Assembly (NCBI RefSeq): GCF_024498255.1
Contig: NZ_CP101808.1
Coordinates: 695,345 to 759,344, forward strand
Length of the DNA stretch: 64,000 bases
Direction: 5' to 3'
Origin: Mycoplasmopsis equigenitalium
Lineage (GTDB): Bacteria; Bacillota_I; Bacilli_A; Mycoplasmatales; Metamycoplasmataceae
A program made the position numbers and the translations under genes. Positions within the stretch are counted from its first letter, which is position 1; every line of letters begins with the position of its first letter. The notes beneath the pieces were generated by a model. It was not told the DNA's origin and did no database searches. It saw only the letters and a program-made list of their open reading frames with translations. Positions 45,391 to 59,586 of this stretch are shown piece after piece.

Positions 45391-45949
45391 TATTACCTTT
45401 TAATTTTGCGTTATAGTTATTCATCGCTACATAAATATCATTGTAAATAAAACACGAAATTGCATCAACATATAAGTCAAGTTTTGAATTAATAATTTGA
45501 CGTTCCTCGGGAGTGAATTTTGATAAAACTCAATCTTTCATTTCATAATTCGGATCTTTACCGACCCCCAATTTCAAACGATTAAGCTCTTCTACTTTCA
45601 ACATTTTTAAAACATTCTTGACACCATTGTGGTTGCCGCCACCACCTTTTACTTTTAATGTCGCTGAACCAATCGGTAGTGACACATCATCATGTATTAC
45701 AAGCACATCATCAGAGCGAATATTGTAAAAATGGCAGATATCTCTAACAAATTCGCCAGACAAATTCATAAAGGTTTTAGGTTTTGCAATGATAAAATCA
45801 TTGAGTTTTGTAAAGACGCCATTAAACTTTTCTTTATTAAATTCTAAGCCGTATTTTTGTGCAAAAGCATCAAGCACAATAAAGCCATAATTGTGTCTTG
45901 TATTTGCATATTTTTCGGTTTCATTTCCTAGTCCAACAATTAATTTCAT
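45383..45949 (-). CDS. pth: Peptidyl-tRNA hydrolase
   Basis: 188 aa. Frees tRNA from prematurely released peptidyl-tRNA. Starts MKLIVGLGNETEKYANTRHNYG, with catalytic His in the RHN motif (about 20), PKTFMNLSG (about 57) and DDVSLP (about 91), GGGGNHNGVK (about 106). An ATG six bases upstream (45955) is in frame but abuts a TATAAT box at 45961-45956, so the first transcribed ATG is probably 45949, which also matches the family's usual N-terminus. Coupled to tilS by overlap. One Trp is TGA. Confidence 0.92.
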
Positions 45950-45955
45950 ATCCAT

Positions 45956-45961
45956 ATTATA
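45956..45961 (-). promoter_or_regulatory. -10 box for pth-tilS
   Basis: TATAAT on the minus strand. Seven bases downstream is ATG 45949, giving a leaderless or near-leaderless pth mRNA. No good -35 was found. Confidence 0.5.
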
Positions 45962-45971
45962 GTCACATTAT

Positions 45972-46000
45972 TTGTTATATTCGCTAAATTACAATATAAT
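45972..46000 (+). promoter_or_regulatory. Promoter giving a leaderless mRNA for the membrane protein at 46010
   Basis: TTGTTA (45972-45977), 17-bp spacer, TATAAT (45995-46000). ATG follows after 9 nt, with no ribosome binding site. Confidence 0.7.
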
Positions 46001-46009
46001 TAAGTCAAT

Positions 46010-46903
46010 ATGAATGAATACAAACCAAAGAATTTTAAAGAAGATACCGACGCCATAATTATTGTTAACAACGACAACAGAACCCGTAAAGAAGAGTTTG
46101 TTCCTGAAATTTCTGAAAAGGACGAAAAACGCGCCCAAGAAAATAAAATGCCTGTTCGACTTTACAAATTACACAAGTCAGAACTCACTATTAGCTACAT
46201 TAAAATGGGGTTCCATACAATAGTCATTGCCATCACAATTATTTTGTTGTCACTTCAAGCAACAGGAAATTTAGCACCACGAATTAAAAGCACATCGGTA
46301 GGCTGATATATTACCTTATCGCTCATGTTACTAGGTTGTGGTTTTTTCCTTATCAAACACGGTATCAATGTTTCATCAATCAAGACTCAAATCAATGATT
46401 ATCGACTTGAAAATGTTGATACAAGTGTTACACCTAGCTTTGTTGGTAATTCATACATCAGCGCTGCCAGATCAAATTTAGTTAATATTTGACTAACATC
46501 GTGAATTAATTTTTATACCCTAATTTTTATTGCCATTATCCTTTGACTCAATAAAGGTTCATGGACAATCGATAGTAAGGATGGCAAGTTTATGATGGAT
46601 ATAAACTGACCTGCAATTCTCGAATCAGGATTCGGTAATGTTACTTTCTTTGTTATTATGGTTGCGGTTTCACTTGGTGTTTTTGATATTTTATCGATTA
46701 CAAGATACATTTACAACTACAAAAAGATTAAAACTGTTGAAAACTATTCGCCATCAAACATTGCGCAATACCATGAAAAAGCAAACCTTCGTCAACTTAA
46801 TAAAGCTTGTTTAATTATTTCGCTTGTTGTTCTTGCTTTATTCCTTAGTCTTGTGGTAATTCCACTTTATGTATTATTTAGAAAAAGAAGAAAGAGAGCT
46901 TAG
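46010..46903 (+). CDS. Multi-pass membrane protein, unknown function
   Basis: 297 aa. A charged N-terminus of about 60 residues precedes five predicted membrane segments (about 66-86, 100-118, 163-180, 210-228 and 266-290) and a basic tail (FRKRRKRA). No family recognised and no catalytic motif seen. It is divergent from pth and is followed by a HAD phosphatase 5 nt after its stop, so the two are probably one operon. It carries four TGA and one TGG Trp codons. Confidence 0.8.
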
Positions 46904-46908
46904 AACAA

Positions 46909-47727
46909 ATGAATAAAATGTTTGAAAAAATTAAAATCGTTGCCTTCGATGTCGATGGCACGATTTTGCCGTACGGGCAGCACGAGATTCACAAAAAAAT
47001 AAAAAAAATGTTGGTTGATTTGCGTAAAAAAAATTATATCGTTGCAATTGCAACCGGACGTGAATACGTAACAATCTCTAATGTCTTAGATGATTTGAGT
47101 GCTGATTATTTCATTGGTGCTAATGGTGCTTTTATCTATGATCTAAATAAGAAAAAAGAAATTTATAATGATTTCATTCATATTAACGATGTAAAAGAGA
47201 TTATTGAACTAACAAAACCGCTAGTTAAATCAATTTATGTCACCGATTCACAAAACATTCATATTACTCATGGTGATTACGAAAACAACTGATTCCTTTC
47301 TAAATATATGGATAAAATTAAACTTTTAGACTACAATAATATAGATAAAAATCAAATCTCAAAAATCGCTCTTTCACATAGTGAAGAGGGAACATATGAA
47401 AAAATTAAAGCTGCCCTTGATGAAAGTGGACTACCACTTGCAATTACAGCAACTTGATCACGAGGAACATTCCTTGCTAAAGAAAATGTTGATAAATCAA
47501 CAGCACTTAGTGTGCTGGCAAAAAAATTGGATTATACAATGGAAAACGTAATGGCTTTTGGTGATGGAACTAACGATTATAAGATGATTCGCGATGCCGG
47601 AATAGGTGTTAGTGTCTTAGGAAAAAATTATCAAGATAATTTAAACAACAAAGTCGCAAAATTTATTGTTGCTGCACCCGAAGATTTTGGGCCACTTGAA
47701 TTTCTTCGAGAAAACAAAATGATATAA
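46909..47727 (+). CDS. HAD-superfamily Cof-type phosphatase
   Basis: 272 aa. Motif I FDVDGTILPY (about 13-22) carries the nucleophile and acid/base Asp pair. Motif II is ATGRE (about 47), then a C2 cap (about 85-190), motif III Lys near 191, and motif IV FGDGTNDYKM (about 218-227). The likely role is dephosphorylation of sugar or cofactor phosphates; paralogues of this family are common in mycoplasmas with varied substrates. The start could also be ATG 46918; neither has a strong ribosome binding site (GAGAG lies about 12 nt upstream). Confidence 0.88.
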
Positions 47728-47742
47728 ATAAGAAAGGAAAAT

Positions 47743-48318
47743 ATGGTTACACAAAACGCAACTAAACATCTAGCTGCCGGTGGTGTTGGAGGTACTACAG
47801 GTACAGTTGTCTTACTCTCAATCGCTGGTACTTTGCTTGTGCTTTTTATTCTTTATTCGGTAATAAAAAGTGTTTTGGGAAAACGTAAAATTAAAAAGCA
47901 AAAAGCTCTTATTGAGGGGCTGGCACAAAAAGGTTTTGAACAAGCAATTCTTGATATTAATGCTTTAATTCGTGAGAATGACAACAAATTAGAAAACTTT
48001 GAAGTTTCAATAGGCACTTACAAAATGGGTGAAATTACAGGCGCGGCTCGTAAATTCCTTAGCGAACTTATTGAAAGCGATACATATCAAACGATTTTCA
48101 AAAACAGTGGCGAATATGACGATCTTTATAACCAAACTTTACTTTTAAAAGATACAAAAAGCAATCTTTGACGCAAAAAACTAACTGATACACTTGATTT
48201 TTTTGCGGGGCTTGAAGAAAATTTAAAGAATTCTCTTGAAGATTTTGAAAACCGTCGTTTATGAGCAAAAAATAGAATTGAAAAGCTTTATCAAAAGGAA
48301 AAAAATGAAAAATTATAA
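47743..48318 (+). CDS. Single-pass membrane protein with coiled-coil cytoplasmic part
   Basis: 191 aa. A Gly/Thr-rich N-terminus and one membrane segment (about 20-45, VVLLSIAGTLLVLFILYSV) are followed by basic KRKIKKQK and a mainly helical domain. No known family. Start ATG 47743 has AAAGGAAA upstream. The pgsA gene begins inside its last codons (14-nt overlap), so it is coupled to phospholipid synthesis genetically, but no functional link is shown. Confidence 0.78.
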
Positions 48319-48949
48319 CCTACCCAATAAATTAACAATTAGTCGCTTAATTTTAGTAATTCCTTTTATTGTTTGTCTTACTATGTACAAAGTAAGTATT
48401 TCAATTAACAATATGGGTTATGAAATTTATGGTCGTATATTCCTAGGTGTTTCGCTTCTTATTTTTATGGTTGCAATGTTTACAGATTATCTTGATGGAC
48501 ACTATGCAAGAAAAAATAAAACGATCACTGAATTTGGTAAGTTGTGAGACCCTCTTGCTGACAAAATTATTACAACAACTGCATTATTATTTTTAGTTGG
48601 TTTTAGAATGGTGCCTGTTTGAATTTTATTAATTCACATTCTTCGCGATTTAATTGTTGATGGCGCAAGAGTTGTGATGGCAAAATATAATATTGAGCTT
48701 TCTGCATCAATTTGAGGAAAACTTAAAACATTATTTTTATCATTCGGAATTATTGTTGTGATGGGATTTTACACAGGTTTTAGCGTTGATGCTCATTTAA
48801 TCAAACACGAAAATCAAACCTTTCAATACTGACTTGATGTAATTGTAAATCACTCACTAAATATCTTTATTATTCTTTCTGTTTTCTTTAGTATTTATTC
48901 AGGAGTTTTATATTTAAAATCGATTTGACCATATTTAAGTCAAAGATAA
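48305..48949 (+). CDS. pgsA: Phosphatidylglycerophosphate synthase PgsA
   Basis: 214 aa membrane enzyme that makes phosphatidylglycerol phosphate from CDP-diacylglycerol and glycerol 3-phosphate. The CDP-alcohol phosphotransferase motif (D-G-x2-A-R-x8-G-x3-D-x3-D) is complete at about 63-86: YLDGHYARK, GKLWDPLADK. About five to six membrane segments. The N-terminus NLPNKLTISRLI is typical. AAAGGAAAA precedes ATG 48305. Belongs with fakA and plsX to membrane lipid synthesis in this window. Confidence 0.92.
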
Positions 48950-48975
48950 AAACCACACCAAAATGATGTGGTTTT
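48949..48975. terminator. Bidirectional terminator between pgsA and the DUF1934-like gene
   Basis: AAAACCACA (48949-48957) with TGTGGTTTT (48967-48975), T-rich flanks on both strands; convergent gene ends on either side. Confidence 0.85.
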
Positions 48976-49340
48976 TTATTCAAATATTTTAAGCGTAATA
49001 ACAAAATTTGCTACTTTATTTTCATTATGATCGAGCATTTCGTATTCAAAAGAAATGTCATTTTTATTATTTTTTATTTTGGTTGCATGAATAATTAAAT
49101 CGATCGCACCGTGTTCTGTTTGATATGTGTTTTCTATTTTCTTTCCCAATTCAAGTTCAAGAAAACTTGTACCCGCAATAATGTTAACAGCATCATCTTT
49201 AACTTCAATACGATTCATAACTTTATTACTTGGTTCTAGGAATTCAAAAACATCAAAATCCTCATGTTTATCAATTTCAACAAATGAAGTAAAATCAATT
49301 ACGTTTTTTTCACCGTTAATCTCACTAACACTATTAAAAT

Positions 49341-49350
<10 letters not shown>
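48976..49350 (-). CDS. DUF1934-like (YwiB-type) protein
   Basis: 124 aa, all-beta by appearance. The pattern [15 protein letters not shown]...[11 protein letters not shown]...ISFEYEML...[10 protein letters not shown] fits the calycin-like YwiB/DUF1934 family, which in Firmicutes often neighbours argS or other tRNA synthetases. No catalytic residues are known. The start codon overlaps the last codons of gltX, so it is translated in coupling with that synthetase. Assignment is by pattern memory, moderate. Confidence 0.7.
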
Positions 49351-50735
<1,385 letters not shown>

Positions 50736-50744
50736 ATCCTTATT

Positions 50745-50774
50745 TTAACACTTCACTATAAAAGAGTTTATAAT
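50745..50774 (+). promoter_or_regulatory. Promoter giving a leaderless mRNA for the dUTPase-like gene
   Basis: TTAACA (50745-50750), 18-bp spacer, TATAAT (50769-50774). ATG follows after 6 nt. It overlaps the minus-strand gltX leader, whose own -10 (TATAGT, 50760-50755) lies inside this promoter's spacer. Confidence 0.7.
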
Positions 50775-50780
50775 AAACAC

Positions 50781-51278
50781 ATGAACTTAGAAAAAATATT
50801 TATCAAACAACGTGAGCTTGATAACTCGATCATTCAAAAATCAAAAGCTGTGTACGCCTCGCTGACCACAGAACAAAGACATAAATTAAGTAAAATTTCA
50901 CTACTCATAGAAATTTGTGAATTTATGAACGAACTTGAAACTTTCAAATACTGAAAGCAACATAGAAAAAACAATATCAATAAAATCAAAGAAGAATTAG
51001 CGGATGTTTTACATTTTATTATTAGCTGAGCTGTATTAAAAAATGTAAATCCTACAATCGAGCCACAAATTATTAACGGCGATCCTAACGATCAATTTAT
51101 CGAAATTGTAAAAGCAGTTAATAAATTGTTTGATGATGATAGCACCCGAAACGTTACCTATGCTTTAGAATTAATTATTGGTCTGGCACAAATTATTGGT
51201 CTAAGCCAAAGCGATATTGAACAATCATATCTTGCTAAAAATAAAATTAATTGAGATCGAATTAATAATAACTATTAA
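50781..51278 (+). CDS. dUTPase-like all-alpha NTP pyrophosphohydrolase
   Basis: 165 aa, all-helical. Metal-binding pattern EICEFMNELETFKYWK (about 44-59) followed by EELADVLHFIIS (about 73-84) matches the E-x-x-E...E-x-x-D signature of dimeric dUTPase/MazG-type enzymes, as in the YncF/dUTPase-2 group. The probable job is removal of dUTP from the nucleotide pool. A leaderless transcript is expected. Trp codons are TGA. Confidence 0.8.
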
Positions 51279-51307
51279 AAAACAGCCCTTACAGTTGGCT
51301 GTTTTTT
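51277..51307. terminator. Bidirectional terminator between dUTPase-like gene and DHH gene
   Basis: AAAAAACAGCC (51277-51287) with GGCTGTTTTTT (51297-51307). It covers the stop codon of the plus gene and the last codons of the convergent minus gene. Confidence 0.88.
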
Positions 51308-52215
51308 TCTTTAATATAATCTAAAACTTGCTTTATATCGCTTCGGTTTTTAACAATAAAACCTGACGAATTAAGATGACCCCCGCCGCCAAAATGTGTT
51401 GCTATTTTAGAGACATCAAAATTTGTTTTTGATCTAATTTCTGCTCGATAATTTCCGTCGTCTTTTTTTAAAAAAGCGACACACACCTCAGTATCAGATA
51501 GCTCGGCAAGTTTAGCAACTAATGGACGAACAATGTCATTGTGTACTGGCTCGTCCGCCACCACATAAGTAATATTTTGTTCTCTTTTTACATCTTTTAA
51601 ATATTTAAATATTTGCTTATTCTCATTTGGTAGTAGGCTCATTTTCTTAACCAAATTTAAATAGTCAAGTCCGTTTTCTAATAAAAACGCCATTGCTTCA
51701 AATGTTTCACTAGTAATATTGCGCTCTTTAAAATTTTCGGTATCAGTAATAATTGCAACCGCAAGTCCTTCAAGAGCTAAGTAATTAACTTTTAATTTTA
51801 ATTCTTTTATCACCTGAGTAAGCAACTGTCCAGTCGCCGGCCATTTGTCTCCACCAATTTCAAATAATCAATTATTCTCGAGGGGATGATGATCTATTTT
51901 CAGTGATTGTTCCGGCACAACACGGTCATCATATATTCTTGAAACAGTTGAAGTATCAATAACAATTTTTAACGATTTTTCGAAAAAATCAGTAGAAACT
52001 GTTGAAATTTGTTGATTTATCAGAAAGTTAAGGTTTCTAGGAAAAACACCTCCTGAAATCTTAACTTGCTTAACATTCTTCGCATTTAACTTAATAACTT
52101 CCGCTAGAGCTACTGCCGAGCCTAGTGTATCTCCATCAGGTTCGATATGAGTACAAAGCGTAATATATTCGTTTTTTAAAATATAACTTCAAAATTTTTT
52201 AAATTGTTGTTTCAT
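51289..52215 (-). CDS. DHH/DHHA1-family phosphoesterase (NrnA-like), copy 3
   Basis: 308 aa. Motifs: THIEPDGDTLGS (about 20-31), VIDTS (about 86), IDHHP (about 107), ITDTENF (about 153) and FGGGGHLNSSG (about 276). It is more like typical NrnA than the two tandem copies near 3 kb (TDTENF rather than TDSG). It starts 17 nt inside the end of the P69-type permease gene and is therefore the fourth gene of the transporter operon. A role in nanoRNA or cyclic-dinucleotide turnover is likely; a link to transport is not established. Confidence 0.87.
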
Positions 52216-54328
52216 AATTTAATACCTTGTTATTATAACTATCAAAATATTCATCGACCTTATTAAATGAAACTTTTAATGCATTTTTTAATCTTGTGAA
52301 AAGTCTTCAACATTGCTTTTTACTTGTATATCTTAGACTATCTTTAAAGGCACCTCAGAATAATGATGTAAGTTTTTTATTAATTGAATTAAGTGAGTTT
52401 TTATAAATTTCTTTATTTGCAAATTTAATATCAATTTCATTTCATTTGGCAATTGCATATTCAACGTTTTTGTAACCGGTTTTATATCTAGCTTTATTCG
52501 TAATTGCAATTGCTAATGCGCGCGATTTTTTACGCATATTAGTAATCTGTTTAGCAAACGCGTCTTGTTTCAAGAAATATCCGGTCATTATTTTTTTACG
52601 TAAAATGTTTGATATCTGTTCAAGAACTAAAAGTAAAATCATTGTAAAGAATAAATATGAAGACAACTGTTCTCAATAATTAATGTCACTTGAATATGTT
52701 ACAACCTGAAAACCAAATGCCGAAGCTCCTACCACACCTATTGCTACAGTTGTTTTAAAGTTGATTTCTATCCTGTACAAGAAATTTGATAATGTCTGCG
52801 GCATAATTTGCTTGATAACACCATAGCGAATTTTGTCATATCAATTGCAGCCTACAGCATCAAGCGATTCAAAAACTTTATCATCTATTTTGTCAACTGA
52901 TTCGTTAACGAGCTTGCCAAGCATACCCACCGAGTGGAACACGAGAGCCAACATTCCGGCTCACTCGATTGAATTCAACTGAATATTTAAGAATAAAAGT
53001 GCAAAGGTAAATGGAGGGATTGCTCTTAAAACAATAATAATTAATTTGAAAACTTTAGAAATAAAGAACCCGGTAATTTTTTTAGATGCTAAAATTCCAA
53101 AAATAACAGCAATGATTGTTCCAAGAAAAGCTGATAACACCGAAATTGAAAGTGCCGTTAGACCTAAATTAATTGGATTTACACCATTATCTCACTCCGC
53201 ATACAAAGATCAATCAGGTTGAAATAAACGTTGTAAACCTTTTTTAAACATTTTTAATTTAATTGGATTAGCTATTGAATAATCAATTTGAAACAATGAA
53301 ACAATTATCAAAATAGCGACGCATACCCAAACAGTAATAATTAAATAAATTCTTTTTGGTTTTTGTTTCTTAAGTTGTTTGAGCTGTTCATTATATGTTT
53401 TTGACTTATCGATTTGCGAACTTTTTGGTTTTGGTTCTAAAACATATTTTTTAAGAAGGTAGTTCAAAAACTCGATAACAATCATAAATGTAATTAATAC
53501 TCAAAGCACAATCGAAAGATGCGAATAATTGTCAGGAGTCGCATAATTATCACTCAATAATTGTCCGATTGTGGTAATTCCTACAGCACTAAGGATTGCA
53601 GCAAAACGAACAACCATTTCAAATGAGTAAAACCCGTATGAACTAATTCGCTTTGAAAGGTAAGGTAAAATTGATTTTTTAAAAGCATTGAATTTTGTAT
53701 TACCAATTGCAAGCATTCCGTAATATGCGTTCATATCATACGTGTCCATATCTTCGTATAACCATTTTGCCATTAGTGAAGCAACAAAGAAGGCTACGGA
53801 GATGGTTGCTGCTAAATCACTGCTAAAAACAAAGAAAAAGATAAAAGCATAAACAAGAGGTGGTACCGTTCTTATGACCGACATAATCATTCGCATAGGT
53901 GTATAAATTCACGGACTACGAATAAAATTTTTTGAACTAAGTAATGCGATCGGAATTGAGGCTATAATGCCAAAAATAGTTCCTAAAATTGAATAAGTAA
54001 CAGTCTTTCAAAGTAAACTCAAAGACTTAATAAATGTTTCGTTTGGTGTAATTTTTGCAGAAGCAATGTTTGCATCTTTATTAGTCTCAAAAAACTTGCC
54101 AATGTATTCTCAGAAAATTTTAAAGTTACCAAAATCAGGTCTGACCTCATACATCATAACTGTAAAAATGATAATTCCAACAATCCATCCAACAAGTGTT
54201 CATCAAGGAAATTTTTTGACAACTTTCTGACCATCAATATCAGTAAATTTAACACGAAAATGATTTACAAAATTTTTAGAAAATTCTTTAAATTTGTTGA
54301 TTTTTTGTTGATTTTTATGATTTTTCAT
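52199..54328 (-). CDS. ABC transporter permease of the P37-P29-P69 type
   Basis: 709 aa. Two PhnE-like permease halves in tandem. Each half has the helix pair with R-x-x-PP (IRTVPPLVYAFIFFF near 148 and LRAIPPFTFALLFLN near 435) and an EAA-type loop (AIGNTKFNAFKKSILP and DAVGCNWYDKIRYGVIKQIMP). About 12 membrane segments in total, with a charged linker (about 290-315) between the halves. Partner of the P29-type ATPase and P37-type lipoprotein. It overlaps the ATPase stop by 14 nt. Many Trp are TGA. Confidence 0.88.
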
Positions 54329-55202
54329 TTTCTTTAAATCTTTCGATTTTTTCCAAAACTTCTGTTTGTACTAAATGTCTTTTTCTAAAAGTTTCTGTAA
54401 ATTGTTCTTTGTCAAATTCTTGTAATTCATCACCATATATCGTTTTTAAAACATCATAATTAACTTCTTGACTAGAGCCATCAAAAACAATACGACCTTC
54501 GCGAACGCCAATAATTCGGTCTGCATATTGTAATGCTAAATCGACATGGTGCAAATTAGCTAAAACAGTGATTTTATCTAATTTATTAACTAGTAAAAAA
54601 CCATCCATCACACTTTTAGCCATAATTGGATCGAGCGCCCCTACGGGCTCGTCAGCTAAAATAATATTTGGTCTTTGTGCTAGGGTTCTAGCTAGCGCTA
54701 CGCGCTGCATTTGTCCCCCGCTTAAATCGCGAGCTAAATCATATGCATTTTCTAAGATATTAACTCGGGCTAAACATTGATAAGCAAAATCAGTATCTTC
54801 TTTTGAATACAAACCAAAAAAGGCTCTAAATTTATTCATCTGCGGTAGCCTTGCGGTTAAAACATTTTGTAAAACCGAAATGTTTTCAATCAAGTTATAA
54901 CGTTGAAAAACAATCCCAACCTTACTCCGAAACTTACGCAAAAATTTTCCTTTCAGAGAATTAACATCATAAGGTCCAACAAATAGTTTTCCTTCCGTTA
55001 TGTCGTTAATCTTATTAACGGTTTTAATAAGCGTGGTTTTACCTGCTCCACTTAAACCGATAATTGCGACAAATTCTCCTTGTTTAATAGAAAGATTGAC
55101 ATTCACCAGCGCTTTCTTTCCATTAGGATAAGTTTTGCTAATATTTTGTCAATCTATCTGTCAATCTTGCTTAGTTTCGGTTTTTATATTTTTTTGTTCC
55201 AT
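54315..55202 (-). CDS. ABC transporter ATP-binding protein (P29 type)
   Basis: 295 aa. ATPase of the phosphonate/thiamine-type importer. Walker A IGLSGAGKTT (about 49-58), Q-loop VFQRYNLIENI, signature LSGGQMQRVALAR (about 158), Walker B IILADEPVGALDP (about 176) and LHHVD switch His (about 212). Resembles P29 of the M. hyorhinis p37 operon. Start ATG 55202 is followed by two TGA Trp codons near the N-terminus and has AAAGG upstream. It follows the P37-type gene by 23 nt. Confidence 0.9.
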
Positions 55203-55225
55203 AAAAACCTTTAACTTATTTTTCG

Positions 55226-56515
55226 CTATTTGATTAATGAAGCTAAATTTGCAAACCCTTCGAAGTGTCTTTGCATTCATTCTTCAACATAGTTATATGA
55301 TGCTGATGATGTAGTTGATGTATATCCATATTTAACCAAATGTTTTACATCTGCTCATGGTAATTTTCAGTTTGTACCTTGTTCTTTCAATGCTTTTAAA
55401 ACAAGTTTAGCGATTTCAGAATCTTTACGAGCAATAATATATGAGCGGTAAAATCCTGTAGTTGGCATACTTGCTTCGTTCGCTAATTTATCAACATGTT
55501 TTTTAAGATCTTCTGGGTAACCAGTTGCAACTGCTGCTGGGTTTTTACTTGGATCGTCGTTAATATACAACGCACCTTTACCTGCTGCTTTGTTAAACTC
55601 TAAATAGTTGTTGTGCGCATCAATTAAAATTTGCTCATCTTCGAATTGTGCTTCGGCAGTATTATCAACCGCCTTATATGGATCAATAATTTGAACACCT
55701 CGACCCGCTACAAGAATAAATGATGCATCTCCCGCTTCCTTTGCTCATGCATTAACTGGTAAGAAAGCAACATCAATTGATTTATTTTTTAAAGCGTTTG
55801 CCGCTGCATTGTAATCGGCAGAAACAGTTACTTTAATATTTGTAAAACCAATACCATTTAAATATTTTTGTAAATTAGCGGTTGCTTGTTGCACTAAAGC
55901 AGGATCATTCGAAGGAATAAATTGAATTTTAAATTCTGCTGCCCCTGCTTTCATTTGATATTTTGTTCCCGCTTTTTCAAAATATTCATTGCCTTCTTCA
56001 GGTTTAACACTAAAAGCTGGTTTGTTTTCGCCTTTTGAAGAATAGAAAATTTTTGAATTTTCCCCTACTTTTGAATATGCATCGTGTGAATAAATTTTAA
56101 AAATAGGTTGCGCTTTGCCATCTTTATCCGTATAAGTTAGGTCTGGATATTTGTATGCTCCATTAGCATCTTTTTCCTTAGAATTTTTAATTGCTTCAAT
56201 TAAAATTTCTTGAATTGCTTCCAAATCACCTTTTTTGAGATTACTACGTGCTTGCACACCATCGTTAGCAATGGTTCTGGTGGCACCAATTGCAATTAAA
56301 TCTTTGGCATTTTCACCCGCCATATATCTAGCATCGCCCCAAACACCGGCTAAGGTGATATCGCCTGCGGCTACTTTGTTCATTGCGTCTGAATAACCAT
56401 TCATTTTAAGTGCTACTGCATCACTACTATCTTGTGTTCCACAAGAAATAGCGGCTACTGGTAACGCCGCTGAAGAAACAAGGGCTGCCCCTGTTAAAAT
56501 AAGTTTTTTGTTCAT
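55226..56515 (-). CDS. P37/Cypl-type substrate-binding lipoprotein
   Basis: 429 aa. The signal peptide ends at the lipobox PVAAISC (Cys25). The mature part resembles PhnD-like binding proteins: GITLAGVWGDARYMA is close to the region here (ITLAGVWGDARYM, about 55), and AALKNKSIDVAFLPVNAWA (about 244) is the typical site loop. In M. hyorhinis, P37 (Cypl) binds thiamine pyrophosphate, so cofactor uptake is the likely role. AAAGGAAATTAAAATG marks the start; an upstream in-frame extension lacks a ribosome binding site. A TATAAT at 56585-56580 is the candidate -10. Confidence 0.9.
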
Positions 56516-56579
56516 TTTAATTTCCTTTTTTTCTTTTTCATATATAACGCATTTACCTTTGACAAATAAATACACCCAC

Positions 56580-56585
56580 ATTATA
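56580..56585 (-). promoter_or_regulatory. Candidate -10 box of the P37-type operon
   Basis: TATAAT on the minus strand, 64 nt before ATG 56515. No clear -35. The remaining intergenic DNA up to 56711 is AT-rich with nothing else recognisable. Confidence 0.4.
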
Positions 56586-56711
56586 ATAAAATCAAAAATT
56601 TATATTAAAAAAGACAATAAAAGGTGGTGAAAACAATTATTTTTTTAGTTTGTCAAGATATATAGAAATTAATAAATTAAACATATTTGTTTTATTTATT
56701 TTGAATAAAAA

Positions 56712-56729
56712 ACAACGCCAAAGCGTTGT
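56712..56729 (-). terminator. Terminator after mscL
   Basis: ACAACGC (56712-56718), loop CAAA, GCGTTGT (56723-56729), with a T-run on the minus strand. It is 9 nt past the mscL stop. Confidence 0.85.
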
Positions 56730-56738
56730 CTAAAAAAC

Positions 56739-57161
56739 TTATTTTTTACTATTCAATTTTTTAAGTTCTTCAAGAATAAGTTCTTCTGTTGTTGGTGCTG
56801 GCGCTGCTGGTTCTTCTTTTGGTTTTCTTTTTTCTCTTGCTGCAATAACCAAGTTTCTGATTAAGAAGTATGAGCCTAAGAAAATAAATAAGAACACAAA
56901 TACAATCACAAAGTAAAGTAATGCTGCTAAAAATTTGCCAACGTAAATTCCATTAACTTGTCATTCTGCAAGTTTTTCGTTAACTCCAACAAATTTAACG
57001 ATTGCTGCCATAATCACGTCATCTGCTAATGATTTAACTACTGCACCAAATGCGGCACCAATAATTAAACCAATAGCCAACATGATCATATTACCTTTAC
57101 TTAAGGCCTTTCTTGCGTCAGAAAATGATTTTCTAACAACACCTGGTTTTTTCTTTTCCAT
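56739..57161 (-). CDS. mscL: Large-conductance mechanosensitive channel MscL
   Basis: 140 aa. Opens under membrane tension to release solutes on osmotic downshift. N-terminal amphipathic helix, then TM1 with the family's Gly/Ala pattern (GNMIMLAIGLIIGAAFGAVVKSLADDVIM, broken here for length: GLIIGAAFGAVV, about 32-43). A short periplasmic loop with IVKFVGV precedes TM2 (about 78-103), and a charged C-terminal helix (ELILEELKKL) ends it. Start is one base past the aspS stop, so it is coupled to that synthetase. One TGA Trp. Confidence 0.88.
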
Positions 57162-57162
57162 C

Positions 57163-58877
<1,715 letters not shown>

Positions 58878-58878
<1 letters not shown>

Positions 58879-59564
58879 TAATCTTCCAATTTCTTTTCGT
58901 TTTCTAAATTAATTACAGCCATAAATTTTGTGGCATCGGCAATTGAACCAACAAATGTAATACTATCGTTTCTTAAAAGTTTGGTTGTACCAATTGGTAA
59001 AATACTTTTCCCATCACGTGAAACAAGCACAACATTAATTCCTTGTTGGTATAAATTTAAATCTTTCAATTCTTTATTTTCAAAGTCTTTGTTATAAACG
59101 TATGTTGTTCCCATCACAAAGTTGTTCCCAACTTCGTTTAAATTTTTTGAATAGTGAATAAAGTTAGGGTTGGTGGCAATTAATGCGGTACGAACTCCGG
59201 CTTCATATTCTGGATGCACAATCATATGTACACCAATTTGTTTAAGAACACGAGCATGTCTTCTTGAAGTGGCACGTACTATAATGTTTTTAACTTTTAA
59301 TTCTAATAGTGCCGCTACAATCTCAATGTTATCAGGCGAAGCAACAATAACGGTTGATACTTCTTTAATATCAATCGCATTTAGAGCCTTCATATCAGCA
59401 GCGTCAACAATATAAACATTGCTTGATAAATCACTAACAGCCTGTAATGCTTTTTCGTCTTTATCAAGTACAAAAACTGAGTGATTTAACTTGTTTAATT
59501 GTTCTATAATAGCTTGTCCATAACGACCCGCGCCTATGACACAAATATCTCTTTTCATCTTCAT
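58878..59564 (-). CDS. ktrA: Potassium uptake regulatory protein KtrA/TrkA
   Basis: 228 aa cytoplasmic gating ring subunit of a Ktr/Trk K+ channel. The RCK_N domain has CVIGAGRYGQAI (about 8-19) for nucleotide binding, with the acidic residue at VLDKDEKAL (about 32). The C-terminal RCK_C domain (about 140-225) resembles known c-di-AMP-binding RCK_C domains in layout, but ligand binding is not shown here. Divergent from ktrB across 76 bp. Start at ATG 59564 (AAAGGAG about 13 nt upstream); ATG 59558 is an alternative. Confidence 0.9.
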
Positions 59565-59586
59565 ATTTATCTTTTATCTCCTTTGC

